Translations under genes and position numbers: made by a program | Assembly (NCBI GenBank): GCA_018396695.1 | Contig: JAGTQU010000011.1 | Location: forward strand, 9,916-53,181 | Source of the DNA: Candidatus Bathyarchaeota archaeon | Lineage (GTDB): Archaea; Thermoproteota; Bathyarchaeia; TCS64 | DNA: 43,266 bases | Direction: 5' to 3' | Part shown: one piece after another, positions 42,859 through 43,266 of the stretch | Layout of the letters: every line of letters starts with the position of its first letter | How positions within the stretch are numbered: position 1 is the stretch's first letter | Notes under the pieces: model-generated | Seen by the model: the letters and a program-made list of their open reading frames with translations, nothing else | What the model was told of the DNA's origin: nothing | Database searches by the model: none

Positions 42859-42903
42859 CTGAAGAGATTCAAGGTGTTCTTCCTTTAATACTTTTTCACA
42901 TCG

Positions 42904-42910
42904 CTTAAAT
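42904..42910 (+). promoter_or_regulatory. TATA box of thiI
   Basis: cttaaat is centred about 27 bases before the ATG at 42935, consistent with a leaderless archaeal transcript. Confidence 0.4.
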
Positions 42911-42934
42911 CGGTCTCTTCTTTTTATTACTGCA

Positions 42935-43266
42935 ATGGCTGTAGAGACTATACTCGTCGCTTATGGGGAGTTGGCACTGAAGAGTGACTACGTTCGCAGG
43001 AGCCTAGAGAGGAGGCTAGCATCTAATATATCTTATCATCTTAGGCGGAACGGTTATAATGGGGCGGCTGTATTATGTAGGTTCGGCAGAATTTACGTTG
43101 AAAACGCCTCATTCGATTCCGTTGGTATCATCTCCAATGTTTTCGGAGTAGTTTCAGTTATGCCTTCTCTGAGAACATTATCTGAGAAGGGTTCTATAAT
43201 TGAGCTCGCTCTTGAGGTCGCCTGTCAGAGGATAGGTGCAGGGCAATCTTTCGCGGTTAGACCTAA
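42935..43266 (+). CDS. thiI: ThiI-like tRNA 4-thiouridine synthetase, N-terminal part (cut by window edge)
   Basis: Sulfurates uridine 8 of tRNA (and in some organisms supplies sulfur to the thiazole of thiamine). I translated from the ATG: ETILVAYGELALKSDYVRRS is the hallmark N-terminal ferredoxin-like segment of ThiI, and FGRIYVE with VFGVVSVMPS leads into the THUMP RNA-binding domain. The last visible residues (SFAVRP) are the start of the usual THUMP F-x-V-R motif. About 110 of roughly 380-400 residues are present. The ATP-pyrophosphatase domain is outside the window. Confidence 0.85.
   Translation, partial: MAVETILVAYGELALKSDYVRRSLERRLASNISYHLRRNGYNGAAVLCRFGRIYVENASFDSVGIISNVFGVVSVMPSLRTLSEKGSIIELALEVACQRIGAGQSFAVRP

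Noticed and set aside
42839-42872. C-box-like atgatga followed by ctga, as in a C/D box guide RNA
   Set aside because: Boxes are too close together and lie in the start of hsp20; no D'/C' pair or guide segment.
1-43266. CRISPR arrays, insertion sequences, integrase and attachment sites
   Set aside because: No regularly spaced repeats, transposase or integrase motifs, or tRNA-flanking direct repeats were seen in the window.

Overview
The window looks like a chromosome segment of an uncultivated archaeon of the TACK side (Bathyarchaeia or a relative; inferred from gene content, not tested by phylogeny). Supporting evidence: archaeal translation factor aIF2-beta with its DUF424 partner gene, an ESCRT-III/Vps4 (Cdv) cell-division cluster, archaeal-type AhcY, MetRS and MtaB, a ThiD-ThiN fusion, HerA/NurA, a tRNA-Phe with a bulge-helix-bulge intron, many GTG/TTG starts, TATA boxes about 26 nt upstream of leaderless starts, and GGAGG/GGTGA ribosome binding sites inside operons. 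I see no CRISPR array, transposase, integrase, rRNA or prophage.

Layout. 1-6.05 kb: accessory metabolism, namely the 5' part of an MFS transporter, a serine beta-lactamase-fold hydrolase, a YtcJ-type amidohydrolase and an M24-fold protein that has lost most metal ligands. 6.06-12.8 kb: a methyl-cycle and purine-salvage neighbourhood (ahcY, phosphoribosyltransferase, mtnP, adenosine-deaminase-like enzyme, metG) mixed with aIF2-beta and DUF424, then a PHP phosphoesterase. 13.4-16.5 kb: the ESCRT cluster on the minus strand (two ESCRT-III proteins, a Vps4/CdvC ATPase and a small hydrophobic-segment protein). 16.7-17.6 kb: two tiny genes and AT-rich DNA. 17.6-19.2 kb: the t6A methylthiotransferase and an orphan PIN-like protein. 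19.4-23.1 kb: a translationally coupled pair of an oversized NurA-type nuclease and a HerA/FtsK-type ATPase. 23.2-28.9 kb: a secreted beta-propeller protein, a DsrE/F/H sulfur-relay trio with a small winged-helix gene, a class V aminotransferase and a DUF1624 membrane protein. 29.1-33.2 kb: thiDN-tenA, a reductive-dehalogenase-like cobamide/Fe-S protein, a gamma-glutamylcyclotransferase-like protein and tRNA-Val. 33.3-43.3 kb: an alpha/beta hydrolase, an M28 peptidase, intron-containing tRNA-Phe, a pentameric ligand-gated channel homologue, a glycosylasparaginase, a divergent IleRS, Hsp20 and the 5' end of thiI.

How the genes work together. AhcY removes S-adenosylhomocysteine, MtnP removes methylthioadenosine, and the deaminase and phosphoribosyltransferase can recycle the purines. 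The ESCRT proteins should act together in membrane constriction. The Dsr trio and ThiI both belong to sulfur-transfer chemistry, although nothing here links them directly.

The most notable items are the IleRS with a swapped HIGH signature (G-V-H-H) and M-H-K-S-W in place of KMSKS, the large NurA-HerA pair away from Mre11/Rad50, the CdvA-less ESCRT cluster with its small extra gene, the archaeal pentameric channel, the cytoplasmic reductive-dehalogenase homologue, and the position 30/31 intron in tRNA-Phe.
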